DNA of 64,000 nt from contig NZ_VUKA01000002.1 in the NCBI RefSeq assembly GCF_008386565.1, forward strand, positions 186,001-250,000, written 5' to 3'. The first letter of the stretch is position 1; each line of letters opens with the position of its first letter. The notes under the pieces were generated by a model. The model was not told where the DNA came from and did no database searches. It saw nothing but the letters and a program-made list of their open reading frames with translations. The stretch is from Teichococcus oryzae (GTDB taxonomy: Bacteria > Pseudomonadota > Alphaproteobacteria > Acetobacterales > Acetobacteraceae). This document shows positions 55,087 through 63,299 of this stretch, one piece after another. A program made the position numbers and the translations under genes.

Positions 55087-55238
55087 GATTCTGCGGTGCC
55101 GCGTGGCACGTTCCGGCCATGGGCAGCCACTGGATGACCGCGATTGGTCCGGCCGCTTCGCAGCGAAATGAGCGGCAGCGGATATTCTTCTTCCAATCGA
55201 AACATTTGGCCGCCTATAACCAAATGGTTGATCGGGAG

Positions 55239-55478
55239 ATGATGGTGAAGACGCTGCTGGCCTTTCCGCTTGCCGCCCTGCTGTTGTCGGCCTTTCCCTA
55301 CGGCGTCCAGGGCGCCGAAAGCGTCGCGGTGGCCGGCGCCAGGCCGGCGCGCCCGCCCAGCCCGGCGCAGCTGGCCGCGCGGGAACGGATGCGCGACTGC
55401 GCCGCCACCGCCCGCGGGCAGCAACTGGCCGGCGATCCGCGCAAGGCCTTCATGAAGACCTGCCTCGCCAAGCGCTGA
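55239..55478 (+). CDS. Small exported PsiF-repeat-like protein
   Basis: 79 residues. The signal peptide VKTLLAFPLAALLLSAFPYG is cleaved near VQGAES. The mature end MRDCAATARGQQLAGDPRKAFMKTCL matches the PsiF repeat, with C-x5-to-6-A, GDxRKxFMxxCL and two cysteines that could form a disulphide. PsiF is phosphate-starvation-inducible in E. coli; the function is unknown. Two ATGs (55239, 55242) follow a GGGAG site. Confidence 0.7.
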   Translation: MMVKTLLAFPLAALLLSAFPYGVQGAESVAVAGARPARPPSPAQLAARERMRDCAATARGQQLAGDPRKAFMKTCLAKR

Positions 55479-55552
55479 GGCCAGCCCGCAACGTCCCTGA
55501 ACGGCACCGCCGGACAATGGCGGCCGGCATGTCGCTCCCCCGGCGCTTGGCC

Positions 55553-56023
55553 TCAGCCCTCGCGCCGGTACACCGCCTCGACCACCTGCTTCCAGCCGCT
55601 ATTCTGCCGCATGCGCGAGGTGAGGCGGCGCACCCCATCCGCCTCGAAGGTGATGATGTCCTGATAGGCAACCAGCCCGTCCTCCCCGGTGAAGGAGGGC
55701 CCCATCGTGTCCAGCACCAGGGTTTCGCCGGAAAGCCCGCCTTCATAGACCCATTGATGCGTCATCATCGAGGACACGAAATTTCCCACGAACCGCCCGC
55801 GCGCCGGGTCATAGCCCAGCGTCATCAATGAGCGGTGCGGCTGGCCTTCCGGTGAATGGCCTTCCCCCTCGCCGATGATCCAGGCCTCGCCGAGGCCGCG
55901 CACGGTTTCGCGCCCCTCGAAGCGGCCGGAAGGCTCGCCTTCCGTTTCGCAGCCGCCCTCGAAGCGCCAGGCGCCGATCAGGCGGTGCAGCCAGCGATGC
56001 TCGTCACGGATGTCGGTCTTCAT
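55553..56023 (-). CDS. DUF1579 family protein
   Basis: 156 residues. EHRWLHRLIGAWRFEGGCET, LGEAWIIGEGEG, SLMTLGYDPARGRFVGNFVS and TRMRQNSGWKQVVEAVYRRE show the lipocalin-like DUF1579 pattern. It starts 19 bases after the DUF899 stop and so forms a two-gene operon with it; both are controlled from the MarR divergent region. Biochemical role unknown. Confidence 0.82.
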   Translation of the reverse strand: MKTDIRDEHRWLHRLIGAWRFEGGCETEGEPSGRFEGRETVRGLGEAWIIGEGEGHSPEGQPHRSLMTLGYDPARGRFVGNFVSSMMTHQWVYEGGLSGETLVLDTMGPSFTGEDGLVAYQDIITFEADGVRRLTSRMRQNSGWKQVVEAVYRREG

Positions 56024-56042
56024 CACGCTTGCCTCTCTTGCT

Positions 56043-56786
56043 TCAGCCGCAGCAGGACGCGGGCGGCAACGCGGCGTATTCGTCATGCCGGCGCACCCAG
56101 TTCATGGTGCCGTTCTCGTCCCGCCCCTTGGGCGTCAGATCCATCATCAGGAAGGTGGTCAGCATGTCCTCGGTGCCGCGCGCATAGGCCGAGTAGGTGT
56201 GGAACACCGTCCCCTCCGCGTCGCGGCAGAACACGCTGAGGCCATGCAGCTCGTCATGCGCCTGCTGGCTTGGCGTTTGGCGGAAATTGTAGAACACCGT
56301 GCCGCTGGCCAATTGCTCGGGGGTGAAGGTGACATGGAAGTCGGCGTTGAAGTCGCTGCCATGCGACGACACCCAGGGAAAGCGCCAGCCCATGCGCCGG
56401 CGATAGCGCTCGATCTCCGGCAAGGGCGCGCGGGACACGGCGACAAAGGACACATCGTGGTTTTCGAGATGCGGCAGCATGCCGTCGAAATGGTCGGCGC
56501 CAAAGGAACAGCCGGTGCAGCCCGCCTCCCAGCCTGGCGCCAGCATGAAATGGTAAACGATCAACTGACCATGGCCGCGGAACAGCCCGGCGAGGTCGGT
56601 TGCGCCATCCCATCCCGGCGCCTTCGGCGTTTCGAAGCGGTAAGGCTTCTCGATGCGCACCCAGGGCAGGGCGCGGCGTTCGGCGGCCAGGGCGTCGCGC
56701 AGGCGGCTGTACTCCTTCTCCCGCGCCAGCAGGGCCCGGCGGGCATCCAGCCAGGCTTCCCTCGAAACGACCGGATGGTTGGGCAT
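56043..56786 (-). CDS. DUF899 thioredoxin-fold protein
   Basis: 247 residues. The DUF899 pattern is clear: VSREAWLDARRALLAREKEY, LPWVRIEKPYRFETP, FHFMLAPGWEAGCTGCSFGA-like block (about residues 80-100, with the C-x-x-C), FVAVSRAPLPEIERYRRRMG and NADFHVTFTPEQLASGTVFY. The CTGC motif suggests a redox or metal role. DUF899 genes are usually paired with small DUF1579 or VOC genes and a regulator, as here. GAGG precedes the ATG at 56786 by 2-3 bases within a longer purine tract. Confidence 0.85.
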   Translation of the reverse strand: MPNHPVVSREAWLDARRALLAREKEYSRLRDALAAERRALPWVRIEKPYRFETPKAPGWDGATDLAGLFRGHGQLIVYHFMLAPGWEAGCTGCSFGADHFDGMLPHLENHDVSFVAVSRAPLPEIERYRRRMGWRFPWVSSHGSDFNADFHVTFTPEQLASGTVFYNFRQTPSQQAHDELHGLSVFCRDAEGTVFHTYSAYARGTEDMLTTFLMMDLTPKGRDENGTMNWVRRHDEYAALPPASCCG

Positions 56787-56824
56787 CCTCGGTTCCTCCA
56801 TTGCGCCAGGGCGTTGTCTCGCCC

Positions 56825-56853
56825 TTGACATGAAAGGTTGATATCAACATTTC
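56825..56853 (+). promoter_or_regulatory. marR promoter with palindromic operator
   Basis: TTGACA (56825-56830) is a consensus -35; a weak -10 (CATTTC) follows at 17 bases. The spacer contains the perfect 12-base palindrome GTTGATATCAAC (56837-56848). A repressor bound there would cover the promoter. It lies between divergent marR and DUF899, so autoregulation plus control of the operon is likely. Confidence 0.6.
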
Positions 56854-56860
56854 TTCTGAT

Positions 56861-57301
56861 GTGCCATCCCCCGATCTTTCCTTCGCCACCACATTGCTGG
56901 TCCGCGACACCTGCCTGTGCCTGCATGCCCAGCGCGCCGCCCGCGCCCTGGCGCGCCGCTTCGACGAGGCCTTCCGCCCGCTGGGCCTCACCAGCGGCCA
57001 GTTTTCCCTGATGATGGCGCTGAACCGTCCGCAGCCGGCGTCGATGGGGCCGGTCGCGGCCCTGCTGGCGCTGGACCGCACCACGCTGACGGCGGCCCTG
57101 AAACCCCTGGAACGGCGCGGGCTGGTGCGGGTGTCGCCCGATCCGCGCGACCGCCGCGCCAGGCTGCTGTCACTGACGGAGGAAGGCGGCGCGCTTCTGG
57201 CGCGCGCCTTGCCCATCTGGCAGGCTACCCATGCCGAGGCGGAGCAAAGGCTGCGGGGCGAGGCGGCGGCATTGCGCCAGGCCCTGGCCACGCTGGCGTG
57301 A
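56861..57301 (+). CDS. MarR family transcriptional regulator
   Basis: 146 residues from a GTG. The winged helix is PLGLTSGQFSLMMALNRPQP, then MGPVAALLALDRTTLTAALK, PLERRGLVRVSPDPRDRRAR and LLSLTEEGGALL; the D-x-R-D-R-R wing is the MarR signature. Dimerisation helices form the ends. The GTG lies only about 8 bases past the -10, so the message may be almost leaderless. A palindrome in the divergent gap is its probable site, with DUF899-DUF1579 as targets. Confidence 0.9.
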   Translation: MPSPDLSFATTLLVRDTCLCLHAQRAARALARRFDEAFRPLGLTSGQFSLMMALNRPQPASMGPVAALLALDRTTLTAALKPLERRGLVRVSPDPRDRRARLLSLTEEGGALLARALPIWQATHAEAEQRLRGEAAALRQALATLA

Positions 57302-57315
57302 TGCCGGCGGGGCGT

Positions 57316-57345
57316 CGGCTTCCGGTATGCCGGAAGCCGGGTTTT
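57316..57345 (+). terminator. Intrinsic terminator after marR
   Basis: A perfect 10-bp stem (CGGCTTCCGG and its complement) around TATG, followed by GGTTTT. It separates marR from the protease-nuclease gene 20 bases downstream, so that gene must have its own promoter or depend on read-through. Confidence 0.75.
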
Positions 57346-57364
57346 CCCGGCAGGAGGCCGCCCC

Positions 57365-59248
57365 ATGGCTCGCACCCCCCGACCCGCCGCCAGAACGGCG
57401 AAGCGCCCCAGCCCCGAGGCGCTGCGGCAATTCATCCGCAGCCGCGGGCCGGAGTTGTTGCGGCAGCCCCACGTCACCTCGGTCGGCATCGGCTACAAGG
57501 TCCGCGATGGCCGGGAAACCGGCGAGCTGGCGATCCAGTTCACCGTGGACCGCAAGCTGGCGCCCGAAACCCTGGAAGCCGAGCGCATCCCGCTCCTTCC
57601 TGCCTCCTTCACCATTGACGGGATGGAGGTGCCGACGGACGTGCTGCAGCGCCGCTTCCGCCCCGCCTGGGAGCTGGTGGGGCCCGAGCGCATGGCCAAG
57701 GACATCCGCAAGCAGCGGCTGGACCCGGTGCGCCCCGGCTGCAGCATCGCGCATCCGCAGGAAACCGCCGGCACCCTGGGTGCCATCGTCTATGACCTGC
57801 GGGACGGCGCCGCCTGCGGCCTGTCCAACTGGCATGTGCTGCATGGGCCCAGGGGCCGGATCGGCGACAGGGTGGTGCAGCCCGGCCCGTTCGACGACAA
57901 CGCCATCGAGGCGAATGGCGTCGGCTCCCTGCTGCGCTCGCATCTGGGTGCCGCCGGGGATTGCGCGGTGGTGCGGCTGGAGGGCCGCGGCGTGGCGCCG
58001 GAGATCATCGGGCTGGAGGTGGCGCCGGCACAGGTCGCGCGCGCCGAGCTGGGCGACAGGGTGGTGAAATCCGGCCGCACCACCGGCGTCACGCATGGCC
58101 GCGTCACCCGCATCGAGGTGATGGTGCGGCTCGACTATGGCGGCGCGGCGGGCGGGCGCGACATTGGCGGCTTCGAGATCGGCCCCGACCCGAAGCGCCC
58201 AGCCCCGGGTGGTGAGATCAGCATGGGCGGCGATTCCGGTTCCGCCTGGATGGCCAGCGATCCGCGCGGCCGCGCCACCGAAGTGATGCTCGGCCTGCAT
58301 TTCGCCGGCGAAGGTGATGCCGAGCCGGGGGAACATGCCATCGCCGGCTATGCCCATGCCGCGCTGGAGAAGCTGCAGGTCGCCCTGGTCCCCCCATCAT
58401 CCGATGCGGTGCGGCAGGCCCGCGGCGAGGGCTTCGATCCCGGCTTCCTCAACGATCCCGTCCCCTTTCCGCAGCCCGGCCCGAAGCTGGCGGCGGATGT
58501 GCTGGACACCAGGGATGGCAAGGTCGTCCATCACACGCATTTCTCCCTGGCGATGAGCCGGGGGCGCAAGCTGGCGCTGTGGGTGGCCTGGAACATCGAC
58601 GGAAGGGCGCTGAAGGGCTTCGGCCGCAAGGGGCTCGATTTCCGCCTCGATCCCAAGGTCGGCGCGGCGAACCAGCTTGGCGAGGAGGTTTATGCCGCCA
58701 ACCGCCTGGACCGCGGCCATCTGGCGCGGCGCGCCGACCTGGTCTGGGGACCGGATGAGGAAGCGCAGCGCGCCAATCGGGATTCCTTCTACTTCACCAA
58801 CATCGCGCCGCAGCACCAGGGCTTCAACCAGAGCCGCGCCGGCGGGCTGTGGGGGGAGCTGGAGGATGCCATCATGGAGGAAGCCTCCATCGACCGGCTG
58901 CGCCTGTCGGTCATGGCGGGCCCCATCTTCGCGGAGGACGACCCGGTTTACCGCGGCACCCGCATCCCCCAGGCCTTCTGGAAGCTGTTGGCCTTCCGCG
59001 ACGCCGACGCGGACAACCGCCTGACCGTTCGCGCCTTTGTGCTGACGCAGGAAGACCTGCTGGACCGCATCGAAACGCTGGCGCTCGATCCGTTCCGCCT
59101 GTTTCGCGTGCCGCTCGCGGAGCTGGAGCGGCGCACCGGACTGCGCTTCGGCGCGCTGAAACAGATGGAAGCGCGCCCGGAAGGGCTGCGGCAGCGGGAG
59201 CGGCCGGCCATCACCGAGGTGCTGAGCCGCGCCGATCTGCTCGCCTGA
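57365..59248 (+). CDS. Trypsin-like serine protease fused to a NUC-family DNA/RNA non-specific endonuclease
   Basis: 627 residues, two catalytic domains. Residues 1-115: an N-terminal segment with PHVTSVGIGYKVRDG and LAIQFTVDRKL. Residues 116-345: a chymotrypsin-like protease with triad candidates H156 (LSNWHVLHG), D199 (GAAGDCAVVRL) and S291 (MGGDSGSAWM); the GDSGS motif is intact. Residues 375-600: an EndoG/Serratia-type beta-beta-alpha nuclease with DRGH at 449-452 (general base H452), TNIAPQHQGFN with metal ligand N488, and LWGELE. No signal peptide or membrane helix was seen, so it may act in the cytoplasm. Strong CAGGAGG before the ATG. Function is not known; a self-activating suicide effector is one possibility. 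Confidence 0.85.
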   Translation: MARTPRPAARTAKRPSPEALRQFIRSRGPELLRQPHVTSVGIGYKVRDGRETGELAIQFTVDRKLAPETLEAERIPLLPASFTIDGMEVPTDVLQRRFRPAWELVGPERMAKDIRKQRLDPVRPGCSIAHPQETAGTLGAIVYDLRDGAACGLSNWHVLHGPRGRIGDRVVQPGPFDDNAIEANGVGSLLRSHLGAAGDCAVVRLEGRGVAPEIIGLEVAPAQVARAELGDRVVKSGRTTGVTHGRVTRIEVMVRLDYGGAAGGRDIGGFEIGPDPKRPAPGGEISMGGDSGSAWMASDPRGRATEVMLGLHFAGEGDAEPGEHAIAGYAHAALEKLQVALVPPSSDAVRQARGEGFDPGFLNDPVPFPQPGPKLAADVLDTRDGKVVHHTHFSLAMSRGRKLALWVAWNIDGRALKGFGRKGLDFRLDPKVGAANQLGEEVYAANRLDRGHLARRADLVWGPDEEAQRANRDSFYFTNIAPQHQGFNQSRAGGLWGELEDAIMEEASIDRLRLSVMAGPIFAEDDPVYRGTRIPQAFWKLLAFRDADADNRLTVRAFVLTQEDLLDRIETLALDPFRLFRVPLAELERRTGLRFGALKQMEARPEGLRQRERPAITEVLSRADLLA

Positions 59249-59344
59249 TGCGCCACAGGGATGCTCCACCGGGAGCGCGACGGCTTTCAACCCGCGCCCC
59301 GAGCCGCCATGTCTAGGGCTGGCAGGAAAAGGGATGGCCCGGCG

Positions 59345-60412
59345 ATGAACAACATGTCCCCCGCGCGGCTGACGGAACTGGCGCATGGCGGCGGCTGCGG
59401 CTGCAAGCTGGCGCCCTCCGTCCTGCAAGCGCTGCTGGCCAACCAGCCGGGCGCCGGCCCCTTCCCGCAATTGCTGGTCGGCGCCGAAACGGCCGACGAC
59501 GCGGCGGTGTGGAAGGTGGACGAGAACCTGACCGTGCTCGCCACCACGGATTTCTTCATGCCGATGGTGGATGATCCGCGCGATTTCGGCCGCATCGCCG
59601 CCACCAACGCCATTTCCGACATCTACGCCATGGGCGGCCGCCCGATCATGGCGCTGGCCATCCTCGGCATGCCGATCAACAAGCTGGCGCCGGAGGTGAT
59701 CCGCGAGATCCTGGCCGGCGGCGCCTCGGTCTGCGCCGAGGCCGGCATCCCCGTGGCCGGCGGCCATTCCATCGACTCGCCCGAGCCGATCTACGGCCTG
59801 GCCGTGATCGGCCTCGGCCGGCCTGACCAGCTGCGCCGCAACACGGGCGCCCGGCCGGGCGACGCGCTGATCCTGACCAAGGGCCTGGGCGTCGGCCATT
59901 ATTCCGCGGCGATCAAGCGCGGCGCGTTGCCGGATGGCGCCTATGCCGAGATGCTGGCCTCCACCACCCTGCTGAACCGCATCGGCGGCGAATTGTCGGG
60001 GGACGCGGCGGTGCATGGCATCACCGACGTCACCGGCTTCGGCCTGCTCGGCCATGCGCTGGAAATGGCGCGCGGCTCCGGCGTCACGCTGCGCCTCGAC
60101 GCGGCGGCCGTGCCGCGGCTGGCCCATGCGGCGGCGCTGGCGTGGGAAGGCTTCGTCACCGGTGCCTCCCACCGCAACTGGGACAGCTATGGCGACGCCA
60201 TCGCCCTGCCGGAAGGCTGCCCCGACTGGCAGCGCCACCTGCTCTGCGATCCGCAAACCTCGGGCGGGCTGCTGATCGCCTGCGACGGGACGCGGGCCGA
60301 TGCGCTGGTGGAGCGGATCCGCGCCGCCGGCTACCCCATGGCGGCCCGCATCGGCGAAGCGGTGGCCGGCGAAGCCCGGGTGGTGGTGACCGGAAGCCTC
60401 GCCGGGCGTTAG
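59345..60412 (+). CDS. selD: Selenide, water dikinase (selenophosphate synthase)
   Basis: 355 residues; makes selenophosphate from selenide and ATP. The N-terminal active-site loop is HGGGCGCKL, with C18 and K21 equivalent to E. coli C17 and K20; a cysteine, not selenocysteine, is used. Further marks: [72 protein letters not shown] and [13 protein letters not shown]. The ATG at 59345 gives normal length. It serves tRNA-Sec charging with selB/selC encoded 1 kb downstream on the other strand. Confidence 0.95.
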   Translation: MNNMSPARLTELAHGGGCGCKLAPSVLQALLANQPGAGPFPQLLVGAETADDAAVWKVDENLTVLATTDFFMPMVDDPRDFGRIAATNAISDIYAMGGRPIMALAILGMPINKLAPEVIREILAGGASVCAEAGIPVAGGHSIDSPEPIYGLAVIGLGRPDQLRRNTGARPGDALILTKGLGVGHYSAAIKRGALPDGAYAEMLASTTLLNRIGGELSGDAAVHGITDVTGFGLLGHALEMARGSGVTLRLDAAAVPRLAHAAALAWEGFVTGASHRNWDSYGDAIALPEGCPDWQRHLLCDPQTSGGLLIACDGTRADALVERIRAAGYPMAARIGEAVAGEARVVVTGSLAGR

Positions 60413-60458
60413 ATCGCAATGGCCGCCCTGGCGGCGCCCCGCCTTGGAGGACATGCTC

Positions 60459-60812
60459 ATGATTCCGCGCCTCACGATGCTGGCCATGCTGGCCATTCCC
60501 ATGCTGCTTTCCCCGGCGCCGGACGGCGCCACGGCGGCGCAGACCCCATCGGCCCGGCAGCAGGGCCCGGCCAGCCAGCAGGCCAATGGCTGCGAAACGG
60601 GCAGCCGGGCCGAGGCCGCGACGCCCCCGGCACGCAACACCGGGGACGGCACCGCCCCCGGCAATGCCGGCTCCACGGGGTGGAGCGGCGGCACGGGCGG
60701 CTCGCATATCGGCACCAACACCAGCGGGGCGGTGAACGGTTCCCGCACCTGGCAGCCGCCAACGGCGCGCGGCCTGGACCCGATCGGCGCGCCGAAGCGG
60801 GCCTCCTGTTAA
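60459..60812 (+). CDS. Small exported glycine/serine/threonine-rich protein
   Basis: 117 residues, function not recognised. A signal sequence (MIPRLTMLAMLAIPMLLSPA) is followed by a disordered, Gly/Thr/Ser-rich region with GSTGWSGGTGGSHIGTNTSG and a proline-rich C-terminus GLDPIGAPKRASC. Similar small proteins with a GWSGGTGG-type core are common in methylotrophic and Acetobacteraceae genomes, by recollection only. GGAGG lies 8 bases before the ATG at 60459. Confidence 0.6.
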   Translation: MIPRLTMLAMLAIPMLLSPAPDGATAAQTPSARQQGPASQQANGCETGSRAEAATPPARNTGDGTAPGNAGSTGWSGGTGGSHIGTNTSGAVNGSRTWQPPTARGLDPIGAPKRASC

Positions 60813-60831
60813 TTTCTCGGGCTGATCCCCG

Positions 60832-60857
60832 GAAGGAAAGGCGCGCGCCTTTCCTTC
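60832..60857. terminator. Bidirectional terminator between convergent genes
   Basis: An 11-bp perfect stem, GAAGGAAAGGC with its complement, around GCGC. It ends on the stop codon of the leftward gene. Confidence 0.65.
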
Positions 60858-61236
60858 AATGCGCCGGCTGTTCGTCCAGCCGCAGGCGAAGCCCATCGGC
60901 GTTGAAGAATTCGCCCTCGCGGATCAGGGAGCGGTCCTCGTGCAGCTTGCGGGTCAGGGCGCCGAGCCTTGCCCGCGCTTCCCCATCCGGCACCAGCCCT
61001 TCGCGGCCGGCGCGGAAGAACACGGCGGCGGACCATTCCACGCCGGCGCCGATGAACAGCCGCGCCATGTCCGGCCAGCGCGTCTCGTCTCCCACCACAT
61101 GCAGCCAGGCGGAGCGCAGCGGCTCCACCGTGGTGTCTGTGATCCGCAGCAGCACGAACAGCACGGTAAAATCGCCCACCTCGGCATAGGTCCGCACCAG
61201 CCATTCATCGAAATCGGTGTTGATCGGCGCGGTCAT
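60856..61236 (-). CDS. Unknown protein coupled to selB
   Basis: 126 residues, no domain recognised. [60 protein letters not shown] and LHEDRSLIREGEFFNADGLR suggest a compact alpha/beta cytosolic protein. Its ATG overlaps the selB stop by ATGA, so it is translationally coupled to the selB frame that crosses the tRNA-Sec gene. Because it is embedded in the locus, a role in selenium metabolism is possible but not shown. Confidence 0.7.
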   Translation of the reverse strand: MTAPINTDFDEWLVRTYAEVGDFTVLFVLLRITDTTVEPLRSAWLHVVGDETRWPDMARLFIGAGVEWSAAVFFRAGREGLVPDGEARARLGALTRKLHEDRSLIREGEFFNADGLRLRLDEQPAH

Positions 61237-63299
61237 GCGGCATCGTCCGGGGCGGAAGGGTTTGGCGGAAGAGAATGGGAGTCGAACCCACCCGGGACAG
61301 TCTCGCTGCCCCACCCGGATTTGAAGTCCGGACGCCCCACCGGGAGCGACTCTCTTCCATCCTTGGCCGAAGCCGGCGCCACGGGGCCGAACAGGTCGGT
61401 CCGGTGGGGATTGATGCGCCGCAGATCGCCGCGGCGCAAGGTCAGGCCGTGGCGGTCGAAGAAATCCAGGATCTGGATGGCGACCTTGCGGCCATTGTCC
61501 ATGCGGTCGCGGAAGGCGGCGGCGGCGAACCAGCCATCGGGCGTCCGCGCGGCGACATCGCAGGCGATCGCCGCCATCTCGGCCGTGGTGGCGCGCAGGA
61601 AGAAATGGTCCTGCGCCACTTGGTCGAGCCGCCCGAGCCGCGCGCAGGCCTTCAGCACGCGCCGCATCTCCGGCTCCGGCACCTCGAACAAGGTGGCGAG
61701 GTCGCGCACGCGCGGCGGGCGGAAGCGGGCCTCGCCCCCCAGCAGCGGCGCGGCGCGGGCGAACAGCGCCTCATCCGCGGGGTCCAGCCGCACCTCATGT
61801 TGCGGCAGGCGCACAAACGCCCCTTCCAGCACGATGGCGCCGGCCGCCGCCTCCCGCTCCAGCGCCGCACGGAAGGCGGGGGCGGGCAGGCGCGGCTGCA
61901 CGAGCAGGCGCAGCCGCTCCCGCCCGATGCCTTGGATGTCAGGGTTCTCCTCGTGGAAGCGGCCGGCCTCGTCGAGGAGGCTGCGGCGAAAGGCGTCCCA
62001 GTGTTCCGGCAGCAGCGCGTGGCGCAGGCCGGCGGCCTCGATCACCACGGCGCCGAGCGCCCCGGCCAGGGCGCGGCCTTCGGCCTCGGTCAGGGCATGG
62101 TCGCGGGCGAAGCCTGTCAGCTCCACCTGATACGGGGACAGGGCCAGCAGCCGGCGCAGGGCCGTGCCTGGATCATGCTCCGACAGCGCCTCCAGCTGCG
62201 CCAGGCGCTCGGGCGTGCGGCGCCTGCGGGCCGGCGCCCGCAGGTCGAGGAAGCGGCCGCCGCCCAGGGTGCGCTGCGCCGAAACGTCGCGCAGGATGAA
62301 TCGGTCGCCCACGGCGGCAGCGATGGGCTGGTCCAGCACCAGTTGCACCGGCCCGGCCTCCCCCGGCACCAGCGGATCGCCCAGCGGCACGATGCGGGCG
62401 CCCACCTCGGCGCTGGCATGGTGCAGGCGGGCGGGGAACCAGGTGCCGATCGGCTTCGGCTCCCCCGGCAGCACGCGCAGCCGCGCGTCGACGCGGTCGG
62501 TGGGGGCGTGCAGAGGGGCGGCCAGCACCATGTCGCCCCGCGCCACCGCATCCTTGGAGATGCTCTCCCCCGCCAGGTTGAGGGCGCAGCGCTGGCCCGC
62601 GGCGCCGCGCTGGGCGGGGCGGTTCTGCGCGTGGATGGAGCGGATGCGGGCCGGGATGCCGCGCGGGCTGACCACCACCGCATCGCCCACCGACACCGCC
62701 CCGGACAGCACCGTGCCGGTCACCACCGTGCCGGCGCCGGCCAGGGTGAAGCAGCGATCCACCGACAGGCGGAAGGCGCCCGCCTCCTCCGGCGCCGCCG
62801 TTTCCGCCTCCGCTTCCAGCAGCGCGGCCTTCAGCGCCGCGATGCCTTGCCCCGTGCGGGCGGACACCGGCAGGACCGGGGCCCTGGCCAGGGCGGTGCC
62901 GGCCAGCAGGGCGCGGATCTCCGCGGTGACATCGGCGATGCGCGCCGCGTCGGCCAGGTCGGCCTTGCTCAGCGCCACCATGCCGCGCCGGATGCCCAGC
63001 AGGTCGAGGATCGCCAGATGCTCCCGCGTCTGCGGCATCACCCCGTCATCGGCGGCCACCACCAGCAGGGCGAAGTCGATGCCGCCCGCCCCGGCCAGCA
63101 TGGTGTGGACAAAGCGCTCATGCCCCGGCACGTCGACGAAGCCGGTGACGCGGCCACCCTCGGCCAGATAGGCGAAGCCCAGCTCGATGGTGATGCCGCG
63201 CGCCTTCTCCTCCTTCAGCCGGTCCGCGTCGGTGCCGGTCAGGGCCTGCACCAGCGCCGTCTTGCCATGGTCAATATGGCCCGCCGTGCCGATGATCAT
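61233..63299 (-). CDS. selB: Selenocysteine-specific translation elongation factor SelB
   Basis: 688 residues. The GTPase has G1 [11 protein letters not shown] (residues 4-14), [21 protein letters not shown]3 [17 protein letters not shown] and G4 LSKADL. EF-Tu-like domains II and III follow ([18 protein letters not shown]), then four winged-helix repeats that bind the SECIS stem-loop, ending at [20 protein letters not shown]. It delivers Sec-tRNA to in-frame UGA. The normal C-terminus is near residue 640; the last 50 or so codons run through the tRNA-Sec gene. The start overlaps the Sel1-repeat gene stop (ATGA). Confidence 0.95.
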   Translation of the reverse strand: MIIGTAGHIDHGKTALVQALTGTDADRLKEEKARGITIELGFAYLAEGGRVTGFVDVPGHERFVHTMLAGAGGIDFALLVVAADDGVMPQTREHLAILDLLGIRRGMVALSKADLADAARIADVTAEIRALLAGTALARAPVLPVSARTGQGIAALKAALLEAEAETAAPEEAGAFRLSVDRCFTLAGAGTVVTGTVLSGAVSVGDAVVVSPRGIPARIRSIHAQNRPAQRGAAGQRCALNLAGESISKDAVARGDMVLAAPLHAPTDRVDARLRVLPGEPKPIGTWFPARLHHASAEVGARIVPLGDPLVPGEAGPVQLVLDQPIAAAVGDRFILRDVSAQRTLGGGRFLDLRAPARRRRTPERLAQLEALSEHDPGTALRRLLALSPYQVELTGFARDHALTEAEGRALAGALGAVVIEAAGLRHALLPEHWDAFRRSLLDEAGRFHEENPDIQGIGRERLRLLVQPRLPAPAFRAALEREAAAGAIVLEGAFVRLPQHEVRLDPADEALFARAAPLLGGEARFRPPRVRDLATLFEVPEPEMRRVLKACARLGRLDQVAQDHFFLRATTAEMAAIACDVAARTPDGWFAAAAFRDRMDNGRKVAIQILDFFDRHGLTLRRGDLRRINPHRTDLFGPVAPASAKDGRESLPVGRPDFKSGWGSETVPGGFDSHSLPPNPSAPDDAA
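61263..61358 (-). tRNA. selC: tRNA-Sec, anticodon TCA
   Basis: A 96-base molecule with an encoded CCA. The acceptor GGAAGAGA pairs with TCTCTTCC (8 bp, the long tRNA-Sec acceptor). The anticodon arm is CCGGA, loop CTTCAAA, TCCGG, giving anticodon TCA. A long variable arm follows, then a T arm with GGTTCGACTCC. The gene lies entirely inside selB on the same strand; its first base is the first position of selB codon 648 and it spans exactly 32 codons with no stop. Confidence 0.95.

Noticed and set aside
55474-55557. Inverted repeat joining the stops of the PsiF-like and DUF1579 genes (GCTGAGGCCA and its complement)
   Set aside because: A 64-base loop separates the arms, and the match lies partly in coding ends; not convincing as a terminator or element.
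57365-59248. Polymorphic contact-dependent toxin
   Set aside because: There is no secretion-related N-terminus (RHS, FHA, PAAR or pre-toxin motifs) and no small immunity gene after it.
61263-61358. selC as an attachment site, as in E. coli islands
   Set aside because: No integrase or att duplication within view, and the surrounding selB coding frame is intact.
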